From assembly GCA_011174825.1 (NCBI GenBank), contig DUEZ01000025.1, positions 1-56,843 of the forward strand: 56,843 nucleotides of DNA, read 5' to 3'. Under the pieces are notes generated by a model, which saw nothing but the letters and a program-made list of their open reading frames with translations, was not told where the DNA came from and searched no databases. Origin of the DNA: Anaerolineae bacterium. GTDB lineage: Bacteria; Chloroflexota; Anaerolineae; Anaerolineales; E44-bin32. Positions within the stretch are counted from its first letter, which is position 1, and each line of letters starts with the position of its first letter. Shown piece by piece: positions 33,901-40,635 of this stretch. The translations under genes were made by a program, and so were the position numbers.

Positions 33901-34428
33901 AATCCAGACTCGTTGGGAAGCCGCGTTCGGAAAGAAAAGGTTCGATTCTCCTTCCCACGGCAGCCAAAGGGCGATCACTTATGCCTTGCGGACTACTTTT
34001 TTCCAATTGATTCGGACAAATTGGATGTTGTAGCCCTTCAGGTCGTGACTGTCGGCGAAGACGCCACCAAGCGGGTAGATGCCATCCAAGAAAACGGCGA
34101 CTACTCCGAGGCCTATTACACCCATGGACTCGCGGTGCAGACCGCGGAGGCGGCTGCCGAGTATCTCCATCGCCATATCCGGCGCGAGTTAGGTTTGCCA
34201 GAAGGACAAGGTAAACGCTACTCCTGGGGTTATCCTGCCATTCCAGATTTGGATGACCACCTTAAGCTCTTCGAGCTCCTCCCGGTCGAGGTTGCGCTGG
34301 GGATGAGCTTGACGTCAGCATTCCAACTGATCCCCGAACAATCGACCGCGGCGATCATCGTTCATCACCCTGCGGCCAAATACTTCAGCGTCGGGGAGAG
34401 TCGTGTTGAGCAGTTGATGAGGTCGTAG
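30910..34428 (+). CDS. metH: cobalamin-dependent methionine synthase
   Basis: A 1172-residue four-domain enzyme that moves a methyl group from methyl-tetrahydrofolate via cobalamin to homocysteine. Homocysteine domain (about 12-330) with zinc cysteines 240, 306 and 307 (NCSTGP, GGCCGTTP). Pterin domain from about 350 (LLIGERINTQGSHRAKELL). Cobalamin domain with GDVHDIGKNLV, His751 being the cobalt ligand. Reactivation domain at the C-terminus with RYSWGYP (Arg1103, Tyr1108). So it is the full self-reactivating form. ATGs at 30910 and 30922 both have ribosome sites. Its TAG stop is part of a GTAGGGGC repeat. Confidence 0.96.
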   Translation: MEGTMKENNYTNRRYLDALEGRVLIFDGAMGTSLQNMNLTAEDFGGPQFEGCLDYLVITKPEAIEKAHRSFLEAGVDVIVTNTFRANRITLAEINLEERVIEINRRAAQIARRLADAYSTMDHPRFVAGTLGPSGKLPSADDPDLSDITFDELVDVFQEQARGLILGGVDLLLIETSQDILEAKAVIHGILGAFQATGERLPIQAQVTLDTTGRMLLGTDITAALTTLESLPIDVIGLNCSTGPEHMREPIRYLGDHATLPVSCVPNAGLPLNVDGEAVYPLEPEAFVTEMVDFVENHHVSIVGGCCGTTPAHIKPLVEALHSRDRAPRPTEREPHLASALRAIPMGQEPRPLLIGERINTQGSHRAKELLMAEDYDAIVDLGREQIERGAHALDVCVALTERSDELEMMREVVHKLSMTVDAPLVIDTTEPEVMEAALKVAPGRCLLNSVNLEAGREKLDRVFSIAMTHGAAVIALTIDEKGMAKTAAHKLEIARRIADIAVNEYGMRPEDLVIDALTFTLATGDPEFANSALETFEGIRCIKRELPGAHTSLGVSNISFGLNRSARAVLNSVMLYHCVQAGLDIAIVDPAYISPYAEIGEVERTLAENLIFNRRSDSLQRLVEHFESVTIPSVDDRIDPTADMTPEERLQWRIMHRSKNGVVADIDEILKRYPPEEVERGAVELLNTTLLPAMKEVGDKFGAGELILPFVLGSAEVMKHAVAHLEGFLQHQDGVSKGTVVLATVYGDVHDIGKNLVKTILSNNGYLVHDLGKQVPANTIIDKAIGVNADAIGLSALLVSTSKQMPLIIHELHRRHLSIPVLIGGAAINRRFGRRILFIEDGQPYKPGVFYCKDAFEGLEVMDQLQDPEVRPDLISRQLNEAQRELTKTKPSRRRHKVEPSLSPAERIPTPPSWGAHIVHDMPLEMVFQHLFTNELFRLSWGGKNTHGEEWSQLEAEFEARLVRMKKQALDEGWLKPQGVYGYWPAQADGDDLILYNPDSLGSRVRKEKVRFSFPRQPKGDHLCLADYFFPIDSDKLDVVALQVVTVGEDATKRVDAIQENGDYSEAYYTHGLAVQTAEAAAEYLHRHIRRELGLPEGQGKRYSWGYPAIPDLDDHLKLFELLPVEVALGMSLTSAFQLIPEQSTAAIIVHHPAAKYFSVGESRVEQLMRS

Positions 34429-34452
34429 GGGCACAATTAATTGCGCCCCTAC
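34425..34452. repeat. GTAGGGGC palindrome at the metH stop
   Basis: GTAGGGGCACAATTA / ATTGCGCCCCTAC, palindromic apart from one pair. The metH TAG stop is bases 2-4 of the repeat. It could also serve as a hairpin 3' end. Confidence 0.75.
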
Positions 34453-34459
34453 AGACAGC

Positions 34460-34762
34460 ACCTCGCCAATTGGTAAACGTTTCCGGGTAGATAAACAACG
34501 ACCAACATTGGGACAGATCATACGCACGTATAAGGCAACCGTAACCCGACGTATTCGGCAAGAGGAAGATAGAGAGTTCGCCTGACAATGCAATTACTTT
34601 GAACACATCATCCGTAGCGAGCGGACCCTAAATGCAATTCGTCAGTACATCGAGGAGAACCCAACACGCTGGGACCTCGATCGTTATAACCCAAACGCAA
34701 CAGGTCCAGATCTTCAATCAATGACCTTGTGGAACCTGCTTGAGAGTGATCATTTGAATTAG
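34460..34762 (+). pseudogene. remnant of a REP-associated tyrosine transposase (RAYT)
   Basis: One frame reads PTLGQIIRTYKATVTRRIRQ, then EFA, a TGA, then QCNYFEHIIRSERTLNAIRQ and YIEENPTRWDLDRYNPN, ending at TAG 34760-34762. That is the C-terminal third of the Y1/TnpA_REP family, where FxWQxNYYEHIIR is conserved; the TGA replaces the Trp. The catalytic HUH and Tyr region is gone. No intact copy is present in the window. Confidence 0.75.
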
Positions 34763-34902
34763 AGGCATCGCGAAGATGATAATCGGCGCTCGCCTTGCAA
34801 CGAAGGTCAAGAATGGAACGGCAAAAAGGACTGGACCGTTCGCACTACTGAGTAACCGTTGACCTCATTGCAGCGATAGGGAAAAATAGGTCAGGATGAT
34901 CG

Positions 34903-34926
34903 CCTGATCCCTAATCCCCGATCCCA
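34903..34926. repeat. GATCCCTAATCCCCGATCCC half repeat
   Basis: Single arm of the GGGATTAGGG family, in the gap before the pterin dehydratase gene. The rest of 34763-35041 holds nothing I recognise. Confidence 0.55.
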
Positions 34927-35041
34927 ATTATCCAATAGGGAAAAAGCTGTCCCATACACTCATCCTCAATGATAAAATTGAGACAAATCTAGTCTACTTA
35001 TACTGCTCGAGCTAGAGCCACATCGTCGGAGGCATTCTTAG

Positions 35042-35377
35042 ATGAGCGATTTAGCAGACAAAGAAGTTAAACCCCCGCGGGGGGACATCAAGCCATTGCA
35101 AGGCGTGGAATTACATTCCCTGTTCGAGGCATTGGGGAATGATTGGCGGGTGATCGATGAGCACCATCTGGAAAAGGAGTTTAAATTCAAGAACTTTCTG
35201 GAAGCCCTTGATTTCACCAACAAGGTCGGCGAGTTAGCCGAGGCCGTGGACCACCATCCCGAGATCTGTCTCACCTGGGGTCGGGCGAGGATCACCATTT
35301 GGACACACAGCCTCGGCGGGTTGAGCGAGGCCGATTTCGTGTTCGCCGCCAAAGCGGACAGGTTGATCCATTCTTAG
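35042..35377 (+). CDS. 4a-hydroxytetrahydrobiopterin dehydratase
   Basis: A 111-residue pterin-4a-carbinolamine dehydratase (PCD/DCoH fold). The active-site stretch is AVDHHPEICLTWGRARITIW with the two conserved His and a Pro, followed by THSLGGLSEADFVFAAKAD, which closes the family pattern. The enzyme dehydrates 4a-hydroxy-tetrahydropterin. No aromatic amino acid hydroxylase is seen nearby, and bacterial copies often have uncertain roles, sometimes in molybdopterin or folate metabolism. GGAGG lies nine bases before the ATG. It stands alone before the RNA candidate at 35475. Confidence 0.9.
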   Translation: MSDLADKEVKPPRGDIKPLQGVELHSLFEALGNDWRVIDEHHLEKEFKFKNFLEALDFTNKVGELAEAVDHHPEICLTWGRARITIWTHSLGGLSEADFVFAAKADRLIHS

Positions 35378-35432
35378 CCGTTACCCATTCTCACCCAACA
35401 GACATCTTATGGATGCATTCGATGAGAAGTGC

Positions 35433-35460
35433 TTGACATTTACTCCCAGCACGCTAGAAT
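35433..35460 (+). promoter_or_regulatory. promoter of the RNA candidate upstream of metG
   Basis: TTGACA at 35433-35438, a 16-base spacer and TAGAAT at 35455-35460, one of the best promoter matches in the window. Predicted start near 35467. Confidence 0.65.
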
Positions 35461-35474
35461 ACATTCAATCTCAT

Positions 35475-35621
35475 GAGGGCTGAAAGGAAGATGCTGTTCC
35501 TCCACGGTCTGATCATCACCATGGTCATGCGCAGGCTGCCGTTACCGATGGGACGAGGCTCATCGGTATGGGCTGGTTGCGCTTCCTGATAGGTCTATCG
35601 GATGTGATCACCACCAGCCTC
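35475..35621 (+). ncRNA. unassigned structured RNA candidate (sRNA or riboswitch)
   Basis: Nested pairings are visible: GAGGGCTG (35475) with CAGCCTC (35615), AGGAA (35485) with TTCCT (35583), GCGCA (35529) with TGCGC (35578), and TACCGATG (35543) with CATCGGTA (35561). GCTGCCG (35535-35541) is also complementary to CGGCAGC (35621-35627), which would form a pseudoknot. It has its own promoter and a terminator at 35635. It does not show the S-box, SAH, B12, T-box, 4.5S or tmRNA signatures. A 38-codon ORF overlaps it but looks like chance. Confidence 0.5.
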
Positions 35622-35634
35622 GGCAGCTAATCCA

Positions 35635-35663
35635 CCGCCAGTCTCGAGCTGGCGGTTTTGTTA
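35635..35663 (+). terminator. intrinsic terminator after the RNA candidate
   Basis: CCGCCAG-seven-base loop-CTGGCGG followed by TTTTGTT, 200 bases before metG. Confidence 0.8.
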
Positions 35664-35781
35664 TGACCTGTTGAGCATCTTCGCAACTGAATAAAAAACT
35701 ATTTGGAAAAATCTAGGAAGGTAAAAACCATCGAAAGCATGATAAATACTTATCAAAACCAAGGAATGATCTAAGAGTACA

Positions 35782-35811
35782 GATCCCAGATCCCTAATCC
35801 CTGATCCCCGG
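35782..35811. repeat. GATCCCTAATCCCTGATCCC half repeat
   Basis: Single arm of the GGGATTAGGG family, 50 bases before the metG start. Confidence 0.6.
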
Positions 35812-35862
35812 ATAGAAAGACATTCCTTGTGCTGAACAGGCACCTTCCTGAGGAGCACAACC

Positions 35863-37641
35863 ATGACCGACCTTATCCATATCTCCGTCGCTTGGCCGTA
35901 CGCCAACGGCGACTTACATGTCGGCCATCTAGCCGGCGCATACCTGCCGGCCGATATATTCAGCCGCTACCATCGCCTCAAGGGAAATCGTGTGCTAATG
36001 GTGTCCGGCTCCGATTCACATGGCACACCGATCACCGTCGAAGCCGATGCGCGCGGAATAAGCCCCCGCGAACTTTTCGAACACTACCACGACCGCTTCC
36101 TAGAGACCCAGAAGGCGATCGGGATCAGCTATGACCTGTTCACACACACGGACACGGAGAACCACCACCGCATCGCCCAGGATTTCTTCCTCCGGCTTTA
36201 CGAGGAGGAGTATATCTACCGCGAAATCCAGCACCAGCTTTACTCGGAGAGCGAGGGACGTTTCCTGCCCGACCGCTATGTCGAGGGCACCTGTCCCATC
36301 TGCGGCTACCAGGAGGCTCGCGGTGATCAATGCGACAATTGTGGTAACCTGCTCGACGCGCAGGATCTCATCGAGCCACGCAGCAGAACCGACGGCAGTC
36401 GACCCGTGGTGCGCGAGACCGAGCACTTTTTCATCGATCTGCCAGCCTTTACCGATCGCCTGCTGTCTTACCTCGAGGAGCATGAAGATCATTGGCGACC
36501 AAATGTGATCAACTTCGCCCGCAACTATGTCAAGGGCGGATTAAAGGGTCGTCCGGTCACACGCGACATCGAGTGGGGGGTCGCAGTTCCCCTTGAGGGC
36601 TGGGAGGATAAGCGCTTGTATGTTTGGTTCGAAGCGGTGATGGGATACTTCACCGCCTCCGTGGAATGGGCCCACAACATCGGGCAACCCGAAGCTTGGA
36701 AGGAGTGGTGGTACAACCCAGAAGCTCGAGGCTACTGCTTCATTGGAAAGGACAACATTCCCTTTCACACGTTGATCTGGCAGGCTGAATTACTTGGTGT
36801 GAATCGCATCTACGAGGAAGATGAAAACGTACGCCTCAACCTTCCCTATGATGTGCCAGCGAATGAGTTTATGAATGTCGAGGGCGCTCAATTCAGCAAG
36901 AGCCGCAACTGGGCGGTTTGGCTGCCTGACATCCTGAAACGTTATGACCCGGATCCGATCCGCTACTACGTGACCGCCGTGATGCCCGAGACGCGCGACA
37001 GCGACTTCTCTTGGGAGGACTTCGTGCGACGCAACAACGACGAATTGGTGGGAACCTGGGGCAACCTGGCCAACCGCGTACTTTCCTTCGCCTACAAACA
37101 CTGGGAGGGTCGCGTCCCAGAACCTGGAGAGCTGCGTCCCATCGATCAGGAGTTGCTGGCCCGGGTTGAGGGCGGCTTCGAGACCATCGGAGATCTGATA
37201 GAAGGGGTCAAGTTGCGCGCCGCACTGCAAGAAGCTATGAGGTTGGCTCGGGAGGTCAACGGCTATCTCGATCGGGCGCCATGGTTCAGGGTGATCAAAG
37301 AAGACAAGAACTCCGCCGCTACTACGGTCTATACCGCTTTACAGGCGATCGACTCGTTGAAGGTGCTTCTGTCTCCCTTCTTGCCTTTTAGCACCGAACG
37401 CCTAAACACCGCCTTAGGCTATGATCAACCGCTCTTTGGTGAGCAGACGATCGCAACCATCGAGGAGCAGGAGCGAGCGCACAGCGTATTGACCTACGAT
37501 TCTTCTCGAGCCAACGGTCGCTGGGCTCACAGTGAACTTAAGCCTGGACAACAGTTAGGGAAACCCGCTCCGTTGTACAAAAAACTTGACGAGTCAATTG
37601 TCGATCAGGAGCGCGGCCGCCTCGGTCAACCGACTGACTGA
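35863..37641 (+). CDS. metG: methionyl-tRNA synthetase
   Basis: A 592-residue class I synthetase. The HIGH motif is HVGH (19-22) in YANGDLHVGHLAGAY; the zinc knuckle has four Cys at 144, 147, 157 and 160 (CPICG and CDNCG); KMSKS appears as FSKSRNW (344-347). The C-terminus is the anticodon-binding helical bundle and stops there, lacking the extra dimerisation domain of longer forms (about 670 residues). GAGGAG precedes the ATG. The RNA candidate and terminator at 35475-35663 may regulate it, but 200 bases separate them. Confidence 0.95.
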   Translation: MTDLIHISVAWPYANGDLHVGHLAGAYLPADIFSRYHRLKGNRVLMVSGSDSHGTPITVEADARGISPRELFEHYHDRFLETQKAIGISYDLFTHTDTENHHRIAQDFFLRLYEEEYIYREIQHQLYSESEGRFLPDRYVEGTCPICGYQEARGDQCDNCGNLLDAQDLIEPRSRTDGSRPVVRETEHFFIDLPAFTDRLLSYLEEHEDHWRPNVINFARNYVKGGLKGRPVTRDIEWGVAVPLEGWEDKRLYVWFEAVMGYFTASVEWAHNIGQPEAWKEWWYNPEARGYCFIGKDNIPFHTLIWQAELLGVNRIYEEDENVRLNLPYDVPANEFMNVEGAQFSKSRNWAVWLPDILKRYDPDPIRYYVTAVMPETRDSDFSWEDFVRRNNDELVGTWGNLANRVLSFAYKHWEGRVPEPGELRPIDQELLARVEGGFETIGDLIEGVKLRAALQEAMRLAREVNGYLDRAPWFRVIKEDKNSAATTVYTALQAIDSLKVLLSPFLPFSTERLNTALGYDQPLFGEQTIATIEEQERAHSVLTYDSSRANGRWAHSELKPGQQLGKPAPLYKKLDESIVDQERGRLGQPTD

Positions 37642-37669
37642 AAGTTCGCGAACCGCCCCTACTTCATAA

Positions 37670-37702
37670 AGCTTCCCGCGAGCTTAAAGCTCGCGGGAAG
37701 CT
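37670..37702. repeat. CCCGCGAGCTT hairpin, copy 3
   Basis: AGCTTCCCGCGAGCT / AGCTCGCGGGAAGCT, perfect arms with a three-base loop, 28 bases after the metG stop; a plausible 3' end signal. Confidence 0.78.
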
Positions 37703-37790
37703 TGTGTTCCATGGACAACTCGTTGAGGGGTGAGCCTTAAATCCTCTCTTGCTCTGTCAACCAAGATTTGATGCATCATAGCGAAAAAAG

Positions 37791-37939
37791 CACCCTGAGC
37801 CTGCAATGTTCTGAGGGTGTCGAAGGAATAAACTCCTCGTCGAAAAATCTCGATTTCTAGACAGAATGGTACATAAATTCGGAAAACGAGATCCTTCGTA
37901 GAACTGAAGGGCCGGAGCTATGTCGACAGGCTCAGGATG
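37791..37939. repeat. 149-bp element with CAYCCTGAGCCTG ends
   Basis: Thirteen-base inverted ends CACCCTGAGCCTG and CAGGCTCAGGATG. The inside contains AATTCGGAAAACGAGATCCT, repeated inverted at 20987, and no gene. It fills the gap between the convergent metG and quinate-dehydrogenase-like genes. Degenerate relatives at 15846 and 20918. Confidence 0.55.
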
Positions 37940-37981
37940 ACTTTCGCTTGTAAGATCCAACGTTTTTATAGTGACAGAGCA

Positions 37982-38896
37982 CTAATTCAAGACCTCCAGC
38001 GTGGGCTTGATGGGGATCCGCTCAATCATGTCCAGAAAATCCACCTCGGTAACCTGGGACTGCGGTTTATCCATCAGTGCCAACATCGTCGCCTCCATCA
38101 CATTGGTTCCGAAAGATCGACCCTCTAAGCGCGGTGTGGTGGTGACCAGCATGTGGAGGCCACGACGTTGAAGTTCCTCAACATTACGTGCGGTTGTTGT
38201 ATTTGTAACGATAATCTTCCCGCTTAAGTCGTCTGGCATGTGGGCTCGGATTTGGACGAAATCACCCGCCAGGACGAGTGCGCGCTCGTAGTACTTCGTA
38301 TAACGCGGTTCTGGCTCCTTATCCTGCTGGGCTCCCAGCGGATAAAACCACGTGTAGGGGAGCTTAGTCAGCCAGGGCAGAATTACGGCCGCCAGCAGTC
38401 GCACGGTCGACAGGCTATGGACAGCGATCGGCAGTCCCAGAGTGAACATAAAATCACCAAAGGTCACATCACAACCGGCGTTAACCAAAGCCTCCGCCAT
38501 CTGGTAGCGATCGACCGCGTTGGTTTTCAGCGCGGGAAGTCCCCTCAGAGTTTTTCCCTCTCGTTGAAGGTGCTCTTCCAGAGCCAATAGCGCTCGCTTT
38601 GCGAGCAAGCCCTTGACCCCGTTGCCGTCCCCGATTTTCGACTTCTGTACGGCGCGTGAGATTCGTTTGCAGTCACGAAAATAGTAACGTCGTTTCCCGA
38701 CCTCCAAAAAGAACTCTGCGCCGCCTACCCCGAAGGCATCCACTGTGCCATCCAATTCGGTGTAGAGCTCTACGGCCCGATCGAAATCACCATCCGTACC
38801 ACGACGCTCGAGATGGCACACCTGCCCCAAGAATTCCTGCTCTGTGACATGGTTGCGTGATGATGAGCCTACTGAGATCGAGAGGATCTTCTTCAT
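37982..38896 (-). CDS. conserved protein usually auto-named quinate 5-dehydrogenase
   Basis: A 304-residue protein whose opening (ILSISVGSSSRNHVTEQEFL, GTDGDFDRAVELYTELDG, VDAFGVGGAEFFLEV) is very distinctive of a Clostridia/Chloroflexota family that databases often call quinate 5-dehydrogenase. I see no clear nucleotide-binding loop of a shikimate dehydrogenase near the N-terminus; a possible one is KIIVTNTTTARNVEELQRRG near residue 225, in the C-terminal half. I would not rely on the dehydrogenase name. Single gene. Confidence 0.6.
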   Translation of the reverse strand: MKKILSISVGSSSRNHVTEQEFLGQVCHLERRGTDGDFDRAVELYTELDGTVDAFGVGGAEFFLEVGKRRYYFRDCKRISRAVQKSKIGDGNGVKGLLAKRALLALEEHLQREGKTLRGLPALKTNAVDRYQMAEALVNAGCDVTFGDFMFTLGLPIAVHSLSTVRLLAAVILPWLTKLPYTWFYPLGAQQDKEPEPRYTKYYERALVLAGDFVQIRAHMPDDLSGKIIVTNTTTARNVEELQRRGLHMLVTTTPRLEGRSFGTNVMEATMLALMDKPQSQVTEVDFLDMIERIPIKPTLEVLN

Positions 38897-39015
38897 GGCT
38901 CCTCCTCCCCTGTGTTCTTAAACCACCGGAATGGGATCAAGCCTCGGGTTTGCCCAATCGGTTTGTCCGATTTCTTTTCATAAGCAGGGTGACGAAACAG
39001 GACATATGTAGATAT

Positions 39016-39801
39016 CTAATTTCCACCAAATTCTGGCCGTCGTTTTCCCAAGAAAGCCGCGATACCCTCATGATGGTCTGCGGTGCGGTGGGCGATCTCT
39101 TGCAGGTGAGCCTCGTAATCAAGGGTATCGACCAGCCCTGACAATAAAGCCCGGTTGAAAGCACGTTTGGTCAAGCCAAAGGAACGCGTCGGTCCGGCGG
39201 CTAGACGCGCAGACATCTCGGCTACGGCACTGGATAGCTCCTCGTCCGGCACAACCCTGCTTACCAGCCCATAGGTCATCGCTTGCTCGGCGGTGAGAGG
39301 TTCATTGAGAAAGGCCATCTCCGTCGCTCGAGCCATCCCCATAAGCAGGGGAAGGGTAAGGGATGTACCTGCGTCCGTTGTCAACCCGACAGCCGTGAAG
39401 CCAAAGAGGAACCGAGCGCTCTCCGCGGCCCATCGGATATCCGTCGCCAGCGCAAAGCCCAACCCCGCCCCCACAGCCGATCCATTGATCGCACCGACGA
39501 TCGGTTTTTCTAACCGCCGCATACGCAACACAAGACGGTTGTACGTAGACTGCAGATGATAGCGATAGGAATCGGTGTCGCTGACCTCAGAAATCTCGAC
39601 CACGTCATGACCCGAACTGAAATACCCCTCGTGACCGGTAATTACCAGACAGCGAACCGACTCTTCCCCTTCAGCGACCTTCAGCACTTTGATCAGTTCC
39701 TCGACCATCTGCCGATTGAACGCGTTTGCAGGGGGTCGATTTAGCTTGATGGTCAGCACCCCGTTTATAAGCTCGGTGGTCAGGTTTTCGTAATCGATCA
39801 T
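39016..39801 (-). CDS. enoyl-CoA hydratase/isomerase family protein
   Basis: A 261-residue crotonase-fold protein. CoA-binding features are present (LNRPPANAFNRQMVEELIKV, ITGHEGYFSSGHDVVEISEV, AINGSAVGAGLGFALATDI). The two Glu residues that do the hydration in true crotonase are not at their places: the first loop reads GAGLGFALAT and the second FGFTAVGLTTDAGTSLTLP. So a hydratase role is doubtful and an isomerase or other crotonase chemistry is more likely. Start at 39801 follows GAGAGGG. Compare with the paralogue at 42886. Confidence 0.8.
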   Translation of the reverse strand: MIDYENLTTELINGVLTIKLNRPPANAFNRQMVEELIKVLKVAEGEESVRCLVITGHEGYFSSGHDVVEISEVSDTDSYRYHLQSTYNRLVLRMRRLEKPIVGAINGSAVGAGLGFALATDIRWAAESARFLFGFTAVGLTTDAGTSLTLPLLMGMARATEMAFLNEPLTAEQAMTYGLVSRVVPDEELSSAVAEMSARLAAGPTRSFGLTKRAFNRALLSGLVDTLDYEAHLQEIAHRTADHHEGIAAFLGKRRPEFGGN

Positions 39802-40008
39802 GGATGAATCCCTCTCAGAGAACGTCAATTTAGCAGTGAGCTAAAAGCCACACGCTGCAAGCTTCAAGCTACAAGTAAAAGAAACACCTCCACTCGAGGT
39901 TAAGACTCGTAAGGAGGTGTACAGTAGATGTCCGTGAAATGTTTTACAGGCTTATAGCCTGCCCCCACAACCATTCTCTCTCATGCTCTTGTCTTTATTA
40001 CAGGAATG

Positions 40009-40113
40009 CACTAAAAAACGCCTTGAAGAGCAGGAAGGTGTATATGTGGGAGTGCGGGCTACGCCCGCACTCCCACATATACCGGTCCTTTTCACGGTTG
40101 ACCTTTTTCAGTG
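40009..40113. repeat. palindromic element, copy D (105 bp)
   Basis: Begins CACTAAAAAACGCC and ends CTTTTTCAGTG. Core GGTGTATATGTGGGAGTGCGG ... matched by CGCACTCCCACATATACC (five bases shorter than the other copies). GAAT lies before the left end and ATTC after the right end, so the termini may be slightly longer. It sits between two minus-strand genes. Confidence 0.83.
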
Positions 40114-40170
40114 GATTCCATGCGGGTCAATACAACAAAGGACCGAGTGCCTTTGCACCCGGTTCGTCAC

Positions 40171-40569
40171 TCAGATCGGAAAGTCGAAATCGAACCCATC
40201 CACATCATCACTGGCGTCGTCGAAGTCATCGAGGTCAAAGTCAATTTCAAGCTCAATCTCATCCTCGCTTAGACGTACCCATAAATAAAGTGAGTCTTCT
40301 TCAGGTTTTTCGATCCAACGAGCAGCCACGATTGTCGCCTGGCGCGTCTCACCGCTCTCCGTTCGAAACTCCAGGTTTATCGGCAGTCCATCACGCCAAG
40401 CCCGATAGCAGCGCTCAACAAGCGCCGGCCCATTGAGGGCGCGCACACGGCATACAGCAATCCTGGTTGGGTAAGGACCCTCAGTCAAACCTAGCAACCA
40501 CGGGTCATGAACCAATTGGAAAGTGGGTGGCGGGCCTTCAATGATGGTGATTTTCCTTGGCTCAGACAT
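40171..40569 (-). CDS. hypothetical protein with acidic tail
   Basis: A 132-residue cytosolic protein I do not recognise. Residues 1-95 look like a compact mixed fold (TFQLVHDPWLLGLTEGPYPT, ALVERCYRAWRDGLPINLEF), then the last 30 residues are a run of acidic and hydrophobic residues (EIELEIDFDLDDFDDASDD). The acidic tail is a real composition break. No ribosome binding site is obvious at the ATG. Real gene likely, since codon use and length fit the neighbours and no other frame is better. Function unknown. Confidence 0.5.
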   Translation of the reverse strand: MSEPRKITIIEGPPPTFQLVHDPWLLGLTEGPYPTRIAVCRVRALNGPALVERCYRAWRDGLPINLEFRTESGETRQATIVAARWIEKPEEDSLYLWVRLSEDEIELEIDFDLDDFDDASDDVDGFDFDFPI

Positions 40570-40635
40570 ATTCTGCTTCGGGCTCTCCCATCTTCGAGTA
40601 CTGAATTCCAGTTGCGAATCATACCATGGAATTCA

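Noticed and set aside
35470..35589. 38-codon ORF starting ATGAGGGCTGAA inside the RNA candidate
   Set aside because: The region is better explained by base pairing; no convincing ribosome site and no protein similarity that I recognise.
35475..35621. T-box riboswitch for metG
   Set aside because: No T-box antiterminator bulge sequence (TGGNACCGCG-like) and no AGNAGA specifier loop pattern.
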